In this document: one piece after another, positions 44,436-53,924 of the stretch
Layout: each line of letters starts with the position of its first letter
Position numbering within the stretch: the first letter of the stretch is position 1
From: Sphingobacterium sp. SRCM116780
GTDB taxonomy: Bacteria; Bacteroidota; Bacteroidia; Sphingobacteriales; Sphingobacteriaceae
NCBI RefSeq assembly: GCF_021442025.1
Contig: NZ_CP090446.1
Coordinates: 2,356,001 to 2,420,000 of the forward strand
DNA length: 64,000 bases
Reading direction: 5' to 3'
Notes under the pieces: model-generated
The model's input: only the letters and a program-made list of their open reading frames with translations
What the model was told of the DNA's origin: nothing
Database searches by the model: none
Program-made: the position numbers and the translations under genes

Positions 44436-45365
44436 TTATAATGATGAAATTTCTGATGTGAACCATTTGCGTTCCCAGATAAATCTGTCAAAATCAAACT
44501 TTGAATATTCGGGACAAGCTCCCGACTGGGATGTGATAAACGCCCCCATTGCTACTGCATAATCTAAGGTTACTTCCAGCGGCTCACCTGCAAGCTTCAT
44601 GGCTAGGAATGCGGCCAGAAAAGAATCTCCGCTTCCTATCGTATCAGCGACACTAATCGTATATGCTGGATATTGATAAATCAGGTTTCTCGTGTAATAG
44701 GTTGCACCTTGCGATCCCTTGGTAATCAGAATTTCCTTCATTCCAAACTTGCTGAAAATGGCAGCAATGCAATCCAGTTCCCTAGAATAGGAAATCCCGC
44801 TCCAATCCGAGATCATGTGCAGCTCAGTAGCATTTATTTTAACCATATCAGCGCATTTAAGCAACTCTGACACCAATTCAGGACTATAGTGTGGTATTCT
44901 TAAATTCACGTCAAAAACTTTGTACTGTGCATGCGCAAGCATTTTAAACAAGGTTGAGCGAGAAGCTTCATTTCTAGAACCCAAACTTCCAAATACAAAT
45001 GTGTCGGATGATTTGATCAAGCCTTCCATTTCATCTTCCCACCTGATATAATCCCAGGCAACAGGCGCTACAATCTCATAACTTACTTCATTTTCCTCGC
45101 TGATAGTAGCCAGTACCTGGCTGGTTTCATGCTGATCGTCTGTCTGTATCCATTCGGTTTTTATGCCGATCTTGTTCAGGAACTCCAATAGCTCTTTGCC
45201 CGGTTTATCATTGCCAATACTGCTGATCAAATGACTTTGCAGTCCTAACTTATGCAAGTGGTAGGCTACATTCATTGGTGCACCACCTGGTCTTTTGCCA
45301 TCCAGAAGATTATCCCAAAGGATTTCACCGAAGCATACCACTGATTTTTTTGTTGATAAATTCAT
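44436..45365 (-). CDS. PfkB-family carbohydrate kinase, probable fructokinase
   Basis: A 309-residue ribokinase-fold sugar kinase. N-terminal signature RPGGAPMNVAYHL (~26-38) and the C-terminal PfkB motif DTIGSGDSFLAAFL with catalytic Asp247 are intact. ATP-dependent phosphorylation of fructose is inferred from the neighbours: GH32, MFS sugar porter (11-base gap upstream), SusC/SusD and a fructose-type HTCS. It would phosphorylate fructose after uptake. Other PfkB substrates cannot be excluded by sequence alone. Confidence 0.9.
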   Translation of the reverse strand: MNLSTKKSVVCFGEILWDNLLDGKRPGGAPMNVAYHLHKLGLQSHLISSIGNDKPGKELLEFLNKIGIKTEWIQTDDQHETSQVLATISEENEVSYEIVAPVAWDYIRWEDEMEGLIKSSDTFVFGSLGSRNEASRSTLFKMLAHAQYKVFDVNLRIPHYSPELVSELLKCADMVKINATELHMISDWSGISYSRELDCIAAIFSKFGMKEILITKGSQGATYYTRNLIYQYPAYTISVADTIGSGDSFLAAFLAMKLAGEPLEVTLDYAVAMGAFITSQSGACPEYSKFDFDRFIWERKWFTSEISSL

Positions 45366-45376
45366 ATCTTCGATAG

Positions 45377-46711
45377 CTAATGCATGATTATATTCGTTCC
45401 TATCTGTTCCAAGGATTTACCTTTGGTTTCAGGCATCAGTTTCCATACAAAAATCAGCTGGAGCACCATCATTGCTGCGAAGAAGAAAAATGTCGTTGCT
45501 CCTCCTAAGGTTTCCGCTAAATATGGAAAACAAAATGCGATAATCGCCGCCATGATCCAGTGGGTTGAGCTACCAAGGGTTTGTCCTTTTGCACGAACTG
45601 AATTGGGGAAGATTTCGGATATGAAAACCCAGATTACCGCACCTTGAGAGAAAGCAAAAAATGCGATAAAAAGCATCATGTAAGCAGGAATTGCGAAGCC
45701 AGAAAAATTCTCTGTATAAAAAGTAAATCCAACAAGAAAAAGGGAAGCGATTAATCCAAAGGAACCTACCAGCATCAATACTCTTCTACCGACCCTGTCA
45801 ATACAATTAATGGCGATTAATGTAAAAATGAAATTGATCATCCCGATCCCTACGGTTGAAAGCAAAGAGGAATGTGCACCAAGCCCAGCCATTTCAAAAA
45901 TTCGGGGTGCATAATAAATGATAGCATTGATCCCAGAAACCTGATTGAAAAAAGCAAATAATATAGCCAACATCACTGGAGTTTTGTATTTACGGGAGAA
46001 TAGATTTTCATCATTCCCTGATGTCGATTTTAAAGCTGAATTTTGAATAGCTGTCAATTCTTCTTCACAATTAAGTGGATTGATAACTTTAAGTATTTTC
46101 AAAGCAACTTCAGTAGCTCCTTTTTTTAACACCAACCATCTCGGACTTTCGGGGATGAAATAGATCAGCACCAGAAACAGTAAAGAAGGGAATGCCTGAA
46201 CACCCAACATCCATCGCCATGAGGACTCTCCAATCTGACTGATGAGGTAATTGGACAGGTAAGAAATCAGAATGCCTAAAACAACATTGAACTGAAATAA
46301 ACCTACTAATCTTCCTCTTTTATGCGCAGGAGAAATTTCTGATATATATATGGGTGCTGTGACAGAGGATATCCCGACTCCAAGTCCACCGAGGAACCTA
46401 AAAGTTAAAAAGATATGCCAGTCTGTCGCCATAGCTGTACCGATAGAGGACAATAAATAAGCTATTGCTACAAAATACAACGTGTTTTTACGACCGAAAC
46501 GATCTGAAGGGCGGGAACCGATAAGAGAACCAATTACAGTTCCTATAAGTGCTATAGATATGGTAAATCCATGTTCAAACGATGAAAGCTGCCAAAACTG
46601 CTGGATTGATTTTTCTGCACCAGAGATAACTGCCGTATCGAATCCAAAAAGAAAGCCTCCAAGGGCTACGACCATGGACCACGCCAGGACGGAATATTTT
46701 TTCATACTCAA
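45377..46711 (-). CDS. MFS sugar porter (probable fructose:H+ symporter)
   Basis: A 444-residue inner-membrane transporter with 12 membrane segments and the sugar porter signatures: GRRVLMLVG-type loops (DRFGRKN after TM2, DRVGRR after TM8), RFLGGLGVGISSV...ISEISPAHKRG, PESPRWLV after TM6 and PETKGKSLEQ at the end. It belongs to the family of bacterial xylose/galactose/fructose:proton symporters. It is first in the minus-strand locus, 11 bases before the fructokinase and divergent to the sensor gene, so fructose is the likely substrate. Confidence 0.92.
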   Translation of the reverse strand: MSMKKYSVLAWSMVVALGGFLFGFDTAVISGAEKSIQQFWQLSSFEHGFTISIALIGTVIGSLIGSRPSDRFGRKNTLYFVAIAYLLSSIGTAMATDWHIFLTFRFLGGLGVGISSVTAPIYISEISPAHKRGRLVGLFQFNVVLGILISYLSNYLISQIGESSWRWMLGVQAFPSLLFLVLIYFIPESPRWLVLKKGATEVALKILKVINPLNCEEELTAIQNSALKSTSGNDENLFSRKYKTPVMLAILFAFFNQVSGINAIIYYAPRIFEMAGLGAHSSLLSTVGIGMINFIFTLIAINCIDRVGRRVLMLVGSFGLIASLFLVGFTFYTENFSGFAIPAYMMLFIAFFAFSQGAVIWVFISEIFPNSVRAKGQTLGSSTHWIMAAIIAFCFPYLAETLGGATTFFFFAAMMVLQLIFVWKLMPETKGKSLEQIGTNIIMH

Positions 46712-46982
46712 AATTTATAATTGGTTTATGATTGCAAATTAGAGCACCCCTTGGATGAAAAACATCAAAATCATTTCTAAAAACTACAAATTTCAACAAT
46801 CAAACAAAGCATTGAAAACAAGACACTTGCACATAACTAAAAAGAATAAAAATTTCAGACTTTCAATTTTGAATCACAAAAGCTCAGGTTTTGATACATG
46901 CAAGCCGAGGATTTGAAGGGTGCTGGTCAGACCTTATTTCACTTATAGCAACCTTTTCTATATATTTAAATGAAATTCCAAA

Positions 46983-49766
46983 ATGAATTCCACAATGAAA
47001 ACCATCTATAATCGACTTAACAACATTACGTTATTATTTTTTTTCTGCTTCTTACTCTCAGGATGTGAAAAGCAAAAGGAGAATCCGTCCTATAGAATTG
47101 GTTTTTCTCAGTGTGTTGGTTCAGATCTTTGGCGAAGAACGATGCTCGAAGAAATAAAAATGGAACTTTCTTTACATCAGGATGCGGAACTGACCTATGC
47201 AGATGCGAATGGCAGTAGTAAACTTCAAGAGAAACAGACGCGCGAAATGATCAATGAAGGGATTGACATTCTGATTATATCCCCAAATGAGGCTCAGCCC
47301 CTAACCCCCATCGTAGAGGAAGCATATAACAAGGGCATACCTGTAATTATTATTGATCGGAAGACAGCCTCTACAGCCTATACCGCTTATGTGGGTGCAG
47401 ACAATTTCCAAATAGGAAAAATGGCAGGCGAGTATGTGGGAGAAATACTTAAAGGAAAAGGAAACATCGTTGAAGTTATGGGACTTCCTGGTTCCTCTCC
47501 CACAATTGAGCGGCAGCGAGGATTCAATGAAGGCTTGAAAAAGTATCCAGGCATTAGCGTTACAAATCAGGTTTATGGAAACTGGTTAAAAAAAGATACG
47601 GAGGAGGAGCTAGCTAAAATCAAAGATTCCTTAATAAATATAGATGCCGTTTTTGCACATAATGACCAGATGGCTTCTGGAAGCAGAAAAATTTTGAATA
47701 ACCTCCAGTTGAAAAAACAGATCAAAGTAATTGGGATTGATGCATTACCGGGAAAAGGAGGAGGTTTGGAAATGGTAAGCAGTAAAGTTTTAACAGCTAG
47801 TGTGCTGTATCCGACAGGAGGTAAAGAGGCTATTACCACCGCTTTTAAAATCCTAAACAAAGAATCCTTTTCTAAAGAAAATATTTTACAGTCCCTTGTC
47901 ATTGATTCAACAAATGTTGATCTTATGAAACTCCAATGGAACAAATTCACTAGTCAGCAGAAAGATATTGAACGCCAGGGAAGTTTACTGAAAGGGCAAA
48001 AGAAACTTTTTAAAAACCAACAGATCGTACTTAATATAATAGTAATAACCCTTGTGCTTTCAGTGGTTTTTGGAGGTCTTGCGCTCTACGCCTTGTTAGA
48101 AAACAGAAAGATCAATAAAAACCTGGAGGCAAATAATATTGAAATATTAAATCAGCGCAACCAACTGATTGAAATGTCAAGTAAAGCAGAGGCAGCTACA
48201 GAGGCTAAACTGAACTTTTTCACGAATATGTCTCATGAGTTCCGAACTCCCCTTACCTTAATTTTATCCCCTCTTGAAGATCTTATACAGAACGAAAAGA
48301 TCAAGTCAGTGGCAGAAAAAAAACTGAACCTTATTCACAAAAATGTCTATCGACTGCTTAAACTCATCAATCAACTCATTGACTATCGGAAAATAGAACA
48401 TAATAAAATGCGCTTGAGTGTTTCTCAGACCAATATTGTCAGTTTTGTAAATGATATTCTGGAGAGCTTTCAATATAACGCGAGAAAGAAAAATATCGAT
48501 ATCAGACTGATCACAGATGCCCAGGAGATCAAAGTATGGTTGGATGTCAACATGCTGGACAAAGTAATATTCAATCTATTGTCTAATGCGTTAAAATTTA
48601 CTCCAGCCAATGAGATCATTTACGTGGAAATCACTCATGGTTCAGAATCAGTAGTTCTCTCCGTGAAGGATAATGGACCAGGAATCGCGGCAGAGGAGAT
48701 TGAACATGTATTCGACCATTTTTATCAAGCGCATACGAATGCTGCAAAAGGCTCGGGGCTTGGTTTATCCTTATCCAAGGAACTGATGACACTTCATCAT
48801 GGTAACATTACAGTTGAAAGCACAAAAATCCAGGGAACGAAGTTCAGCATTCGACTTCAATTGGGGGATGCTCACTTTAGTGAACAGGAAAAATTGAGAG
48901 GAAAAGTTAACAAAGACGTGCTTTATGAAGATGCTAAAATCTATACAACTGGACTTAGTGATATAAATGAGATTAGAAACTTGGATTCATTGACAACAAT
49001 AAAACAGGAATCGGTATTAATTATTGAGGATAATCATGATCTGCTGAATTATCTGGGTAATAAGTTTGAAGAGGACTATGAAGTTTTCTTAGCGGACACA
49101 GGTGAAAAAGGCATAGCTTCAGCATACGAACAAGTACCTGACCTGATCATATCAGATCTGGTACTTCCTGAATTGTCAGGACGTTCGATCACTGAAAAAC
49201 TGAAATCCGATATTCGGACCTCACATATTCCAATTATACTATTATCTGCCCATGGCAGCCTGGAGCAACAAATTAACGGCATGGAAAGTATGGCTGATGC
49301 TTATATTGTAAAGCCATTTAATTACGACTATCTAGTAGCAACCGTAAAGAGCTTGTTAAAGAACCGTTACCTACTCAAAAGCCATTATGTTAGTGATATA
49401 AGCAGTTCGGGGAAGCAACCGATTTCTAAAAGTCTGGACAAAAAATTCATAAATGACTTTGCAGGAATAGTAGAACAAAATCTTTCTAACGAAAATTTTA
49501 GTGTTGATGAGATCAGTAAAGAAATAGGCATCTCCAGAGTTCAGTTGTACAGGAAAGTTAAAGCCCTACTGGATTGCAGTGTAGCTGATTATATCATGAA
49601 CAGGAGGTTGAAAAAAGCAAAATACTTACTAATTAATGAAAGATATAGCATAGCAGAAATCACGTATATGGTTGGTTTTTCTTCCCCAAATTACTTCTCT
49701 ACAGTTTTTAAATCAAAATATGGGATGCGACCGAGTGAATTTAAAAAAAATCAGATATCTCCCTAG
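46983..49766 (+). CDS. Hybrid two-component system regulator with periplasmic sugar-binding domain (fructose/fructan sensor)
   Basis: A 927-residue single-protein signalling system resembling the fructose-sensing HTCS BT1754 of Bacteroides. The leader has a lipobox-like LLSGC28, then a periplasmic-binding domain (~37-320; DILIISPNEAQPLTPIVEEA, DRKTASTAYTAYVGADN). A TM segment follows (~348-371), then histidine kinase His417 (SHEFRTP) with N- (NLLSNALKF), G1- (DNGPGIA) and G2-type (GSGLGLSL) ATP motifs. The receiver domain (~677-795) has Asp725 (ISDLVLPE) and Lys777. The C-terminal AraC HTH is ~820-920. It is divergent to the sugar porter operon. Predicted to bind fructose in the periplasm and activate the locus. 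Confidence 0.92.
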   Translation: MNSTMKTIYNRLNNITLLFFFCFLLSGCEKQKENPSYRIGFSQCVGSDLWRRTMLEEIKMELSLHQDAELTYADANGSSKLQEKQTREMINEGIDILIISPNEAQPLTPIVEEAYNKGIPVIIIDRKTASTAYTAYVGADNFQIGKMAGEYVGEILKGKGNIVEVMGLPGSSPTIERQRGFNEGLKKYPGISVTNQVYGNWLKKDTEEELAKIKDSLINIDAVFAHNDQMASGSRKILNNLQLKKQIKVIGIDALPGKGGGLEMVSSKVLTASVLYPTGGKEAITTAFKILNKESFSKENILQSLVIDSTNVDLMKLQWNKFTSQQKDIERQGSLLKGQKKLFKNQQIVLNIIVITLVLSVVFGGLALYALLENRKINKNLEANNIEILNQRNQLIEMSSKAEAATEAKLNFFTNMSHEFRTPLTLILSPLEDLIQNEKIKSVAEKKLNLIHKNVYRLLKLINQLIDYRKIEHNKMRLSVSQTNIVSFVNDILESFQYNARKKNIDIRLITDAQEIKVWLDVNMLDKVIFNLLSNALKFTPANEIIYVEITHGSESVVLSVKDNGPGIAAEEIEHVFDHFYQAHTNAAKGSGLGLSLSKELMTLHHGNITVESTKIQGTKFSIRLQLGDAHFSEQEKLRGKVNKDVLYEDAKIYTTGLSDINEIRNLDSLTTIKQESVLIIEDNHDLLNYLGNKFEEDYEVFLADTGEKGIASAYEQVPDLIISDLVLPELSGRSITEKLKSDIRTSHIPIILLSAHGSLEQQINGMESMADAYIVKPFNYDYLVATVKSLLKNRYLLKSHYVSDISSSGKQPISKSLDKKFINDFAGIVEQNLSNENFSVDEISKEIGISRVQLYRKVKALLDCSVADYIMNRRLKKAKYLLINERYSIAEITYMVGFSSPNYFSTVFKSKYGMRPSEFKKNQISP

Positions 49767-50239
49767 TAACTCCCAAATAGAAACTTTTACCGGTTCCATG
49801 TTTAGCCTACGATGATAGAATAGAAGCTTGATATAATAATCTCTATTATCAATATTGATATGCTTTTGACGAGCCATGAAAGCAAAATCACTCCTCAATT
49901 CTACAATAAAATATTGTAATTCAACAATGATAGATGTTTCGAAATCTTTTTCAGAATACATATCTGATAAATCTAGAAAATAAGGGTCATGACAATCACT
50001 TTTCCAACTTACACATCTCCACATAAAACCATCTTTTAAACAAAGCTTCCATATAAATGATCGCTTGTTTTTAAAGCAGTTTATCTCTTACTTCCCGATA
50101 CTAAAAGTGAACCTCATTGAGTAACAATTGATACAAATTTACTAAATACAATGGATGGTCTAAAGTCAAAAACAAACTCAAATTATCTTCAAAACAAGAA
50201 CAATACATGTTTAAATGTCTAGTACCGGGAGTATGATGG
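49767..50239. other. Intergenic region with a nuclease gene fragment
   Basis: 473 bases between the sensor gene and the AraC gene. It contains a DUF1016-type coding fragment on the minus strand (see next entry). The rest (50025-50239) is AT-rich, with no gene or clear hairpin seen. Confidence 0.5.
49800..49994 (-). pseudogene. DUF1016 (YhcG-type PDDEXK nuclease) gene fragment
   Basis: A short minus-strand frame reads DPYFLDLSDMYSEKDFE, then VELRSDFAFMARQKHINID and DYYIKLLFYHRRLN. These match, in order, the conserved 'DPYvleFLgl...l...fLlELG.gFaFv.RQ.ri..e...yyIDLlFYhr.L' block of the DUF1016/YhcG C-terminal nuclease domain. Here the active-site Asp is replaced by Lys (IKLLFYH instead of IDLvFYH). 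Both flanks differ from the family, and the frame runs into sequence antisense to the sensor gene end. It is a remnant of a defence- or restriction-associated nuclease, not a working gene. Confidence 0.65.
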
Positions 50240-51085
50240 TTATACCAGTGCTTTAAGTCCTTTCATCTTTTTGAACTCTGTCAAACTAACATGGTGCCGT
50301 TTTTTAAAAAACTTATTGAGGTGGCTTTCATCTGAAAAACCGAACTCAGTCACAATTTCATTCACCCGCATATCGCTGAATAGCAGCCGATGTTCAATCA
50401 ATCTCATTTTATAGTTCAATATATACTGCTGAATCGTTTCCCCGCTTTGCTTTTTAAAATAACTGCCAAGATAGGTTTCTGAAAATCCATATTTCCGAGA
50501 TATTGCAGAGATCTTCAACAATGATGGATCATGGATGTTTCCCTGAATATAATCAATAATATCAATTACTCTTTTGTCCGTATTGGAAGTAACATTCTCC
50601 GCTCTCATCTTTGAAATATTCCTTGCTGCGATCACGATCAATGCATTTACATAATGCAAGGTCAGTTCCTGCTGGTAAAGGTCTGGATTATTTAGACCGT
50701 GGAGCAGCGATGTTATGATTGAATCAACCAAAACAACATCAGGTTTATTCTGCAAAATACAGCCAGACAAAAAGGAAGCACCATAAAGTAGACATTCCAT
50801 CGAATTAATACTGTTCCACTTGTATTCCTTTACATAACGTTCACTGAATTTCACCAGCAAAAGTTCTGTATTTTCACAAATTTCCAAATAGTGATGGTCA
50901 TTTGGAGTCAGGAGAATTAAGCTGCCTTTACTGAAAGAAGCAATATTGTTGTTTATCTTAAGGAATCCTTTTCCAGAAATAACATATACAATTTGGAAAA
51001 AGGAGAACTGGCTATCTTTTAAGGGGCAGCTGGTCGTCTGATGGTATTCAACCTTTACCAATTGATCTATATTCTCTGTTCTCAT
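50240..51085 (-). CDS. AraC family transcriptional regulator
   Basis: About 281 residues from MRTENIDQL; a 20-codon extension upstream is not needed. An N-terminal cupin-like domain (IVYVISGKGFLKINNNIASFSKGSLILLTPNDHHYLE) binds an unknown ligand. The C-terminal AraC HTH pair (ISAISRKYGFSETYLGSYFKKQSGE; VNEIVTEFGFSDESHLNKFFKKRH) is complete. It is divergent from an MFS exporter with under 100 bases between, so it is probably its regulator. Confidence 0.92.
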   Translation of the reverse strand: MRTENIDQLVKVEYHQTTSCPLKDSQFSFFQIVYVISGKGFLKINNNIASFSKGSLILLTPNDHHYLEICENTELLLVKFSERYVKEYKWNSINSMECLLYGASFLSGCILQNKPDVVLVDSIITSLLHGLNNPDLYQQELTLHYVNALIVIAARNISKMRAENVTSNTDKRVIDIIDYIQGNIHDPSLLKISAISRKYGFSETYLGSYFKKQSGETIQQYILNYKMRLIEHRLLFSDMRVNEIVTEFGFSDESHLNKFFKKRHHVSLTEFKKMKGLKALV

Positions 51086-51173
51086 AAGGTAAAAATACCC
51101 AATTATCATTAAAATATACTGATTTTTTACAATTTTTCTGTTCAAATTTGCTAAATAAAAATTTTAAACATTA

Positions 51174-52361
51174 ATGAAAACATCAATCTACATCTTAGCA
51201 CTGGGAGCGTTTGGCATCATTACCACTGAATTTGGAATAGTCGGCATTCTACCGACTATTAGTCGGCAATTCGGCGTATCAATCGATACAGCGGGATGGC
51301 TCCTGAGTGCATTTGCGATAACTGTCGCCGTTTCTTCCCCATTTATTACTTCATATACAACCAGAATAAACCGAAAACTTTTGTTGTGCTTGGTAATGAG
51401 TATATTTGTTTTTTCTAATTTAATCTCAGCATTTTCCACAAATTTCACGACGCTTATGATTGCAAGAATATTGCCGGCGATATTGCATCCCCTATTCTGG
51501 AATATCTCCATTGCAATTGCATTCAAGGAAAAGGGAGCAAAAGGGGTTTCTACAGTCATGTTAGGATTAAGTTTAGCCACGGTACTCGGTATCCCCTTCA
51601 CAACCTATGCAGTAGATCTATTCCATCATTGGCAGGCATCATTTTTCCTTAATAGCGCTATCAGTTTGATTGCCTTTATTGGTCTATTGTTCTTTATACC
51701 CTCTATTCCCGCAGATCGTACAAAATCTGCCAAGAATCAACTAGAGGTGTTGAAAAGTCCTCTATTATGGCTTAATCTGATTGCTAGCATAGCTACACTA
51801 GCGGCAATGTTTGCCAGTTACACCTATCTTACTGCTTACCTCGAACAAATTACAAAGATGGATGGTGCACAGATCAGTTTGATGCTCCTTCTTTTCGGAG
51901 GAATGGGGACTCTAGGGAATTGGCTCATGGGAATCGCATTGAATCGCAATGTAATGTTGACTGCAAGACTGTTTTTAATGCTCTTAATGACGGTACAGAT
52001 TCTAGCCTATTATCTTGGGGGGATTTTTACTCCTATGGTCATCATCGTCTCGCTTTGGGGAATGATCCATACTGGAGGATTTCTGGTTTCAAATATCCGA
52101 ACAACACAATCTGTTCCACATCATGCATTAGAATTTGTAAATAGTTTACTGACTTCATCCTTTAATATTGGAATTTCATTAGGTGCATTTCTCGGAGGAT
52201 TAGTTAGTGCTTATTATGGCGTTCAGTATGTTTTATGGGTAAGTATTTTGCTGCTGACAGTTACATTTATTCTGAGCTTTGTGACCTTTCCGAAAAATAT
52301 CACAGAAAACGAAAAGACAAATCAATTGAAACATGTAGCATCTGCATGTGAACATGGCTAA
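51174..52361 (+). CDS. MFS transporter (DHA1, AraJ/YdhP-like)
   Basis: A 395-residue transporter with about 12 TM segments. The N-terminal ALGAFGIITTEFGIVGILPTISRQFGVS is the typical first helix of the AraJ/PbuE/YdhP-like DHA1 efflux subgroup; ARILPAILHPLFWNISIAIA follows as the TM4 region. Substrate unknown; drug, sugar or purine efflux are all known in the subgroup. It is divergent from the AraC regulator, and followed by a terminator shared with mnmE. Confidence 0.88.
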   Translation: MKTSIYILALGAFGIITTEFGIVGILPTISRQFGVSIDTAGWLLSAFAITVAVSSPFITSYTTRINRKLLLCLVMSIFVFSNLISAFSTNFTTLMIARILPAILHPLFWNISIAIAFKEKGAKGVSTVMLGLSLATVLGIPFTTYAVDLFHHWQASFFLNSAISLIAFIGLLFFIPSIPADRTKSAKNQLEVLKSPLLWLNLIASIATLAAMFASYTYLTAYLEQITKMDGAQISLMLLLFGGMGTLGNWLMGIALNRNVMLTARLFLMLLMTVQILAYYLGGIFTPMVIIVSLWGMIHTGGFLVSNIRTTQSVPHHALEFVNSLLTSSFNIGISLGAFLGGLVSAYYGVQYVLWVSILLLTVTFILSFVTFPKNITENEKTNQLKHVASACEHG

Positions 52362-52394
52362 GCACTTTATAGCAGACGAGTTATATTTTAATAA

Positions 52395-52426
52395 AAAGCA
52401 ACTCCTCCATTGAGATGAGTTGCTTT
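52395..52426. terminator. Bidirectional terminator between the MFS gene and mnmE
   Basis: A perfect 10-bp stem (AAAGCAACTC / GAGTTGCTTT) around a 12-nt loop, flanked by A- and T-rich ends. It lies between convergent gene ends and can serve both strands. Confidence 0.75.
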
Positions 52427-52466
52427 CTATTATTGACGAAATACTCCTTTGTTTTATTTATGAAAA

Positions 52467-53843
52467 TTATTTTCCGATACAAAATTTCGAAAAGATATTA
52501 TCCAACAAATCGTCAGTTGAGACACTGCCTGTGATCATACCTAAATGATATAAAGACTCTCGAATATCCATGGCTAAAAAGTCAGAAGTAACTGGATTAT
52601 CGATACCATACAGCACACGTTCCAAAGAAGATTGGGTGTTTTGCAGCGCTTCCACATGGCGGATGTTGGTTACTAAAATATCATCTGTATTCAAATTTGC
52701 AAGATTCACTTGTTGCAATAACTCGTCTTTCAACTCTTCCACACCTACCTGCTCTTTCGCAGAGATATACAAGGGTTTCAAGACCTCATATTGTTGTTTT
52801 TGTTCAGCAGTAAGGAGATCTGATTTATTAATAATCGTCACAAAAGGAATATTTAAAACTGTAACATCCGAAATCTGTGATTGAATATCTGCTACCTGAT
52901 CTTGCGTCGGATCAAATAAGTAAATAATCAAACGTGCTTGCTTCATCTTCTCTCGCGTACGCTCCACTCCTTTCGCTTCGATGACATCAATTGTTTCTCG
53001 GATTCCAGCGGTATCAATAAAGCGGAATGTGATTCCTTTAATATTGATCTCGTCTTCGATGGTATCACGTGTTGTACCCGCTATATCTGAAACAATGGCA
53101 CGCTCTTCATTCAACAATGCATTCAATAGCGTGGATTTACCAACATTTGGTTTTCCTGCAATCACCACAGGGACACCATTCTTCAACACATTACCTTGTT
53201 CAAAAGAAGCAATCAGCTTATTCACCACTTGATTGATTTCTTTGATCAGCTTCTTCAACTGATCACGATTTGCAAATTCAACATCCTCTTCTGAAAAGTC
53301 TAGTTCCAATTCGATAAGAGATGCGAAATGAATCAAGTCATCACGTAATTTTTTCAATTGATTGGAGAATCCTCCTCGCATTTGTTGCATAGCGATCTGA
53401 TGGGAAGCCGCAGAATTTGAAGCAATCAAATCGGCAACAGCTTCTGCCTGTGAAAGATCCATCCCTCCATTTAAAAAAGCTCGTAACGTAAACTCTCCTG
53501 CTTTTGCTGCACGTGCTCCTTTTTTAATGAGTAAACTCATCACCCGTTCAATGATGTATTTAGAATTGTGAGTCGAAATCTCCACCACATTTTCTTTGGT
53601 ATAGGAATGGGGGCCTACAAATAGGGAAACCAACACTTCATCAATGATTTCTTCTCCATCACGGATAGTACCAAAATGAAGAGTATGAGAAGCTTGTTTC
53701 AACAAATTCTTACCTCGAAAAACTTGATTGGTAATTGCAATAGCATCTTTTCCCGAGAGTCGGATAACAGCAATTGCTCCACTACCACTAGCTGTGGCTA
53801 GAGCCACGATTGTTTCTTGTTCCAAAATAGCGTGTTCAGACAT
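52467..53843 (-). CDS. mnmE: tRNA modification GTPase MnmE (TrmE)
   Basis: A 458-residue housekeeping GTPase that, with MnmG, adds the carboxymethylaminomethyl group to U34 of certain tRNAs. N-terminal formyl-THF-binding domain (~1-120; GSGAIAVIRLSGKDA), a central helical domain, and an inserted G domain: G1 GKPNVGKSTL, G2/G3 GTTRDTIED...DTAGIRET, G4 NKSD. The C-terminal CIGK motif required for the modification reaction is present at the very end. It starts 81 bases from the divergent propeller regulator. Confidence 0.98.
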   Translation of the reverse strand: MSEHAILEQETIVALATASGSGAIAVIRLSGKDAIAITNQVFRGKNLLKQASHTLHFGTIRDGEEIIDEVLVSLFVGPHSYTKENVVEISTHNSKYIIERVMSLLIKKGARAAKAGEFTLRAFLNGGMDLSQAEAVADLIASNSAASHQIAMQQMRGGFSNQLKKLRDDLIHFASLIELELDFSEEDVEFANRDQLKKLIKEINQVVNKLIASFEQGNVLKNGVPVVIAGKPNVGKSTLLNALLNEERAIVSDIAGTTRDTIEDEINIKGITFRFIDTAGIRETIDVIEAKGVERTREKMKQARLIIYLFDPTQDQVADIQSQISDVTVLNIPFVTIINKSDLLTAEQKQQYEVLKPLYISAKEQVGVEELKDELLQQVNLANLNTDDILVTNIRHVEALQNTQSSLERVLYGIDNPVTSDFLAMDIRESLYHLGMITGSVSTDDLLDNIFSKFCIGK

Positions 53844-53924
53844 GCTGCAAAGATAAGGATTAAGGCTGTGTTCACTTGCAAATAAATTACAAATTGATAT
53901 ATTTGGTAGAATAATATATTGTAA

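Noticed and set aside
47573..47950. 125-codon minus-strand frame inside the fructose sensor gene
   Set aside because: Antisense shadow of the periplasmic-binding domain, whose plus-strand frame is unambiguous.
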